In this document: positions 60,669 to 64,000 of the stretch, piece by piece
Position numbering within the stretch: position 1 is the stretch's first letter
Layout: each line of letters opens with the position of its first letter
DNA from: Thermomicrobiales bacterium
Lineage (GTDB): Bacteria; Chloroflexota; Chloroflexia; Thermomicrobiales; CFX8
Assembly (NCBI GenBank): GCA_037045155.1
Contig: JBAOIG010000005.1
Coordinates: 496,001-560,000 of the forward strand
DNA length: 64,000 nucleotides
Reading direction: 5' to 3'
The notes under the pieces: model-generated
What the model was told of the DNA's origin: nothing
The model's input: only the letters and a program-made list of their open reading frames with translations
The model's database searches: none
Position numbers and translations under genes: made by a program

Positions 60669-62300
60669 ATGGTGCGTCAGGTATTCGAGACGACCGCTGA
60701 ACCGAGCAGCACTCGCGAGGATCGCTGGCAACCGCGCAAAGCGCGGCCGCCAGCGATCCTTATCATTCCAGCACTACTTGTATCGGCTCTGACGCTATCG
60801 CCGATAGCCTATCTGCTGCTGCGGGAAGGGCTATCAGTTCAGCGGTTCCTGCACGAGATCTCAAGCCCGACCACCAGTAATCTCATCCTCCACAGCGCGT
60901 TGCTGGCGTTCAGCGTCACCTTCGTCTGTGCCATTCTCGGCATTGGGCTGGCGCTACTGGTGGTCCGCACAGATCTACCGTATCGACGGGTCTGGACGGT
61001 ACTCTTCGCGTTGCCACTCGGTATCCCGGCCTTCGTCAGCTCGTACACATGGGTTGCTGCCAGCTACCAGTTGGCGCCGCAGGCAACCTTCCTCTATGGC
61101 CTGCGTGGCGCGGTGCTGGTCTTGAGCCTGGCCGTCTACCCCTACATCTACCTGCCGGTCGTCGCAGCGCTCCGCGACCTGGACCCGGCGCAGGAAGAAG
61201 TGGCGCGCGCACTCGGCGCGGGCGCCGTCGAAGCGTTCCTCCGTGTGACACTCCCGCAGTTGCGCGTCGCGATTGCCAGCGGCGGGCTGATTATTGCCCT
61301 CCACATGCTGGCGGAGTTCGGCGCGCTGGAGCTCCTGCGCTATCCGACGCTCACAACGGCGATCGTTCAACGAGTCACAGTGCTGAGCGCGCCAGAAGCG
61401 GCGCGCACGCTCTCGACGGTGCTGGCTATCGGAGCGCTGCTGTTTCTTGCCAGCGACCGACTGCTCCGCGGCCGGCCAACCGCAGTGCGGACCGGCTCAG
61501 GTGTGGCCCGCCGCTCAGAGCCGTGGCGGCTGGGCTATGCCACTCCGGTCTGGCTGATCTTCAGCGGCACATTCATCGCGATTGCGCTCGGGGTTCCGCT
61601 GTTTTCGATGATCGCGGGGATGGCGCGGGTGATCGGCAATTCCGGCGCCGGTGTCAGCTGGGGCGAGCTGCTCGAAGCGGCCGTCAACACCGGGCGCTAT
61701 GCGCTGGTGACCGCGGTGGTCGCGACGGTGGCGGCATTTCCAGTAAGCATGCTCAGTGTGCGCTACCCGGGGCGCCTCGCCACGCTCGTCGAACGATCCA
61801 CCTGGATTGCTCATGCACTACCGGGCGTCGTGATGTCGCTGGCGCTGGTCTATCTGTCGGTGCGTTGGCTCTATCCGCTCTATCAGACCAGCAGCCTGCT
61901 CATTGCCGGTTACGTGATCCTCTTCGTTCCGATCGCCATCGGCGCGCAGCATGTCGGGGTCGCCCACGCTGCGCCGCACTACGACCAGATCTCCCGGTCA
62001 CTCGGGCTCGGCCCGTTGGCGACGCTCTTCAGAGTAACGCTTCCGCTCGCATTCCCGGGTATTGCGGCCGGCGCGATGCTGGTATTCCTCAATGTCGGGA
62101 AGGAGTTGACGATGACCCTGCTTCTCCACCCGACCGGCAAGCGCACCCTGTCGACCGCGCTATGGAACACGACGAACGGCGAGGTACTGGACTTCAGCAC
62201 TGCTGCGCCATATGCGATCGCGCTAGTCGTGATCACGGCGATCCCCGCCTGGGTGCTGGTTCGCCACAGCCTGAATCCGCCGCGACGACCCGGGGAATAG
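60669..62300 (+). CDS. iron(III)-type ABC transporter permease (fused double permease)
   Basis: 543 residues with about 12 helices, two homologous halves each with an EAA loop (EVARALGAGAVEAFLRVTLPQL in the first, DQISRSLGLGPLATLFRVTLPLA in the second). FbpB-type arrangement, pairing with the preceding ATPase and binding protein. The helix ends lie close to the C-terminus with a short basic tail. 24 bp after the binding protein. Confidence 0.92.
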   Translation: MVRQVFETTAEPSSTREDRWQPRKARPPAILIIPALLVSALTLSPIAYLLLREGLSVQRFLHEISSPTTSNLILHSALLAFSVTFVCAILGIGLALLVVRTDLPYRRVWTVLFALPLGIPAFVSSYTWVAASYQLAPQATFLYGLRGAVLVLSLAVYPYIYLPVVAALRDLDPAQEEVARALGAGAVEAFLRVTLPQLRVAIASGGLIIALHMLAEFGALELLRYPTLTTAIVQRVTVLSAPEAARTLSTVLAIGALLFLASDRLLRGRPTAVRTGSGVARRSEPWRLGYATPVWLIFSGTFIAIALGVPLFSMIAGMARVIGNSGAGVSWGELLEAAVNTGRYALVTAVVATVAAFPVSMLSVRYPGRLATLVERSTWIAHALPGVVMSLALVYLSVRWLYPLYQTSSLLIAGYVILFVPIAIGAQHVGVAHAAPHYDQISRSLGLGPLATLFRVTLPLAFPGIAAGAMLVFLNVGKELTMTLLLHPTGKRTLSTALWNTTNGEVLDFSTAAPYAIALVVITAIPAWVLVRHSLNPPRRPGE

Positions 62301-62402
62301 GTATGGTTGACAGGATGTCAATCTCACCCGAGCGAGTAAGATAGAGCAAGTCATTCGCTCGACACGCCACGGCCAGCCCATGAGATGAGAGGACGCGCGA
62401 CG

Positions 62403-62849
62403 ATGCAGCAACGGCTACCGGCGCCGCTTGGCTCCGAACAACGGCCAGACGTCGTCGTCCTATCGCCAGGAACGAGGCCGGCCGCGCCAGCATCTCCTGT
62501 TCTGCGGCTTGCGCTGCAGATGGCGCCAGACGTTCTCCGGGCGCTCGAGCGCTCTCGGTCGCAAAAGCAGACCCTCGCGCCGGCCATGCCTGCTCCGCGC
62601 ACTACCGTCCATGGGATGAGCATGTCGGAGGTCGAGCTGGATATTCGCTTGCCGCTCGTCCGGCGGGTCGTCGTCCGTAAGGCGAGCACCTGGGCAGCCG
62701 ACCTGCCCGTCGTGACACCCGCCCCCCGACGAGGCGGGCGGCTACGACGCATTGGCATGCTCAGCATCGGCGCGTTCGCCGCCGCAACGATCGGCGTCGT
62801 CGCGAATCGGGCGAGCGGGCTGGTCGGGCCAGGCTGGCGAAGAAGCTAG
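62403..62849 (+). CDS. protein of unknown function with C-terminal membrane helix
   Basis: 148 residues from ATG 62403 with AGAGGA upstream (ATG 62385 also possible). Pro/Arg/Ala-rich N-terminal part with no recognised domain; a hydrophobic stretch (IGMLSIGAFAAATIGVVA) near residues 120-140, and a basic tail. Real translation is likely from the ribosome site and clean codon use, but function is unknown. Confidence 0.5.
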   Translation: MQQRLPAPLGSEQRPDVVVLSPGTRPAAPASPVLRLALQMAPDVLRALERSRSQKQTLAPAMPAPRTTVHGMSMSEVELDIRLPLVRRVVVRKASTWAADLPVVTPAPRRGGRLRRIGMLSIGAFAAATIGVVANRASGLVGPGWRRS

Positions 62850-62894
62850 CCGGATCCAGCGAACATACGAATCGGAACGACCGGCGACTGCCAG

Positions 62895-63347
62895 CTAGAT
62901 CTGACTGGTGTTGGTAGTCAGATCAAGGAGCTTGGCCGTCTCCTCGCGGTGATTCGTCTCATCGAGTATCTGGTCTTCGAGCTGGACCTTCAAGCCCGTA
63001 TCGCCAAGATCCTCCGCCTGCCGGATTCGCTGGTTATAGTCCTCAATTGCCTGCGTCTCCGCCTTCAGCACCTCCTCCAGAAGTCCACGGTTGGAATCCG
63101 GGACGACGACCGGGTTCGGCCTGGTGGTTGGCGTGCCGCCGAGCGCGGCGATCTTGTTCGACAGAAATCTGGCATGACCGAGCTCATCGGGGATCTCGGC
63201 CTCGAAAAACTCGACGAGCGCCGTGCGATGGATCCCCCTGGCAACCGCGGCATAGGTGGTGTACTGAATCACTGCCGCGAGCTCGCCGGCGAGGTCGCTG
63301 TTCAGTCCATCGATCAGGGTCTGTGTCGTGGTGGTGTGTGTCATCAT
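62895..63347 (-). CDS. ferritin-like diiron protein
   Basis: 150 residues, four-helix ferritin-like fold. Metal-site residues: Glu in LAGELAAVIQY, ExxH in EFFEAEIPDELGHARFLSN, and later Glu in ETQAIEDYNQ and the C-terminal EDQILDETNHREE with ExxxH-type spacing. Looks like the bacterioferritin-type/DUF2202-like group, with an iron-storage or oxidative-defence role. Start ATG 63347 chosen for GGGAGGA upstream; the open frame extends further but lacks similarity. Close to the iron transporter, opposite strand. Confidence 0.85.
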   Translation of the reverse strand: MMTHTTTTQTLIDGLNSDLAGELAAVIQYTTYAAVARGIHRTALVEFFEAEIPDELGHARFLSNKIAALGGTPTTRPNPVVVPDSNRGLLEEVLKAETQAIEDYNQRIRQAEDLGDTGLKVQLEDQILDETNHREETAKLLDLTTNTSQI

Positions 63348-63469
63348 GGTGGTGTCCTCCCTGACGATTCGAGATGTTCCTGTCGACTGAGAGGCAAGAT
63401 CGGTGCCGTCGTCCGCTGCGGTATCCTTGCGATGTCCGCGCCGATCGCCCGAAACCGGAGAGCCTGCCC

Positions 63470-63658
63470 GTGCCACCCACCGAAACCGACGTCGTGGAGC
63501 CAGCCCCACCAGCTGAGCCGGCCGATACTTGGGGTGATTTCGATGAGAGCGGCGAGGACGAGATCCCGCGCGCGGTGCTCTATATCATCGCCGGCCTGCT
63601 CATCCTCGCCTTCACGCTCTACCTCGTCGTCGGTGGCGGTCACAACCATTTTCACTAG
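63470..63658 (+). CDS. small single-span membrane protein with His-rich tail
   Basis: 62 residues from GTG 63470, which has GGAGAG 8 bases upstream. Acidic Pro/Glu-rich N-terminus, one membrane helix (AVLYIIAGLLILAFTLYLVVG) and a tail GGGHNHFH that could bind metal. No family recognised. Divergent from the ferritin-like gene with overlapping upstream regions. Confidence 0.5.
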   Translation: MPPTETDVVEPAPPAEPADTWGDFDESGEDEIPRAVLYIIAGLLILAFTLYLVVGGGHNHFH

Positions 63659-63764
63659 CGATGGAGTGAGGGCCCGGACGCCGGATCGACTCACGCTGGC
63701 TCTCCTGAAGTCGGAAGGCAGGGTAAGAACTACCCCACGTCCAACTCGCCGAAAGGAATAGCCC

Positions 63765-64000
63765 ATGCCACAACCCCTTCGCGTTGGGATCTGCACCGAC
63801 CAGAACATGCCCTGGAACGAATCGGTCGAACGATGGCGCTATCTGGAGGCGCTGGGATTCGATAGTCTCTGGCTCTGCGACCATCTGATCCAGCCGAGCA
63901 ACCCCGCGAATCCGTACTTTGAGGGCTCGACGCTGCTCGCGGCGCTAGCGACAGCGACAGAGCGCGCGCGGATCGGGGTTCTCGTCTGGAGCAATACCTT
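63765..64000 (+). CDS. LLM-class F420-type oxidoreductase, 3' end outside window
   Basis: Start of a luciferase-like oxidoreductase; 78 codons visible. ATG follows AAAGGAATA. The sequence RVGICTDQNMPWNESVERWR and FDSLWLCDHLIQPSN match the first strand and helix of the family. Third LLM gene of the window, distinct from the tandem pair at 52230-55431. Only the first 80 residues can be judged. Confidence 0.87.
   Translation, partial: MPQPLRVGICTDQNMPWNESVERWRYLEALGFDSLWLCDHLIQPSNPANPYFEGSTLLAALATATERARIGVLVWSNT

Noticed and set aside
62307..62312. TTGACA after the iron permease gene
   Set aside because: No -10 at suitable spacing; the nearest TAAGAT is 24 bp away.

Overview
The window is a GC-rich, densely packed bacterial chromosome segment of ordinary chromosomal character. 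The gene content fits a Chloroflexota bacterium of the Thermomicrobia/Sphaerobacter kind, but this is inference from content and not a phylogenetic placement. Pointers are the nuo block, several F420-type luciferase-like (LLM) oxidoreductases, many non-ATG starts with strong purine-rich ribosome sites, and an exported protein of a type I associate with this phylum (40786-41661). No rRNA, tRNA, CRISPR array or intact insertion sequence was seen.

Layout. 1-7.1 kb: the end of a respiratory complex I operon (nuoH partial, nuoJ, K, L, M, N), with no nuoI between H and J, closed by two hairpins. 7.4-9.5 kb: a NarL-type histidine kinase/regulator pair. 9.5-14.5 kb: a LytR-CpsA-Psr protein with a 48-bp tandem repeat, dCTP deaminase and an aldehyde dehydrogenase. 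14.7-23.5 kb: an exported protein of unknown function, argS overlapping an arginase gene, an MFS transporter, a beta-lactamase-fold hydrolase, a REP-like palindrome pair around a transposase-like remnant, and an amidohydrolase. 23.6-25.7 kb: a regulator with a degenerate receiver domain and an AT-richer patch holding a possibly decaying exported-protein gene. 25.7-34.9 kb: an anchored protein, a TrkA/TrkH potassium system, an ECF sigma/anti-sigma pair with a SIMPL protein, a PIG-L deacetylase, an HtrA-type lipoprotein protease and a rhodanese-like lipoprotein without the usual cysteine.

35-50 kb: a DASS-type transporter, an M50-like membrane protease, a small HTH protein, a nitronate monooxygenase-like enzyme, a second serine hydrolase, an exported protein whose signal peptide looks frameshifted, the three-gene proton-translocating transhydrogenase pntAA-pntAB-pntB, a second amidohydrolase, an internally duplicated DinB-like protein, a thiamine-diphosphate enzyme and an ArsR-like protein lacking its DNA-binding half. 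50.4-52.2 kb: a fluoride riboswitch with its own terminator controls crcB, a DUF190 gene, an inorganic pyrophosphatase and an XRE regulator. This is a coherent fluoride-defence operon, since pyrophosphatases are fluoride-sensitive. 52.2-58 kb: an LLM gene beside a larger gene fusing an LLM domain to a berberine-bridge-type FAD oxidase, then an HxlR regulator divergent from a yceI, FMN reductase and VOC-protein cluster. 58-64 kb: an iron(III)-type ABC transporter in the order ATPase, binding protein, permease, a ferritin-like protein, small membrane proteins and the start of a third LLM gene.

The most distinctive points are the fluoride operon with a pyrophosphatase inside it, the LLM-FAD oxidase fusion with its tandem paralogue, the REP-like inverted pair with compensatory base changes, and several genes carrying marks of decay or altered active sites.
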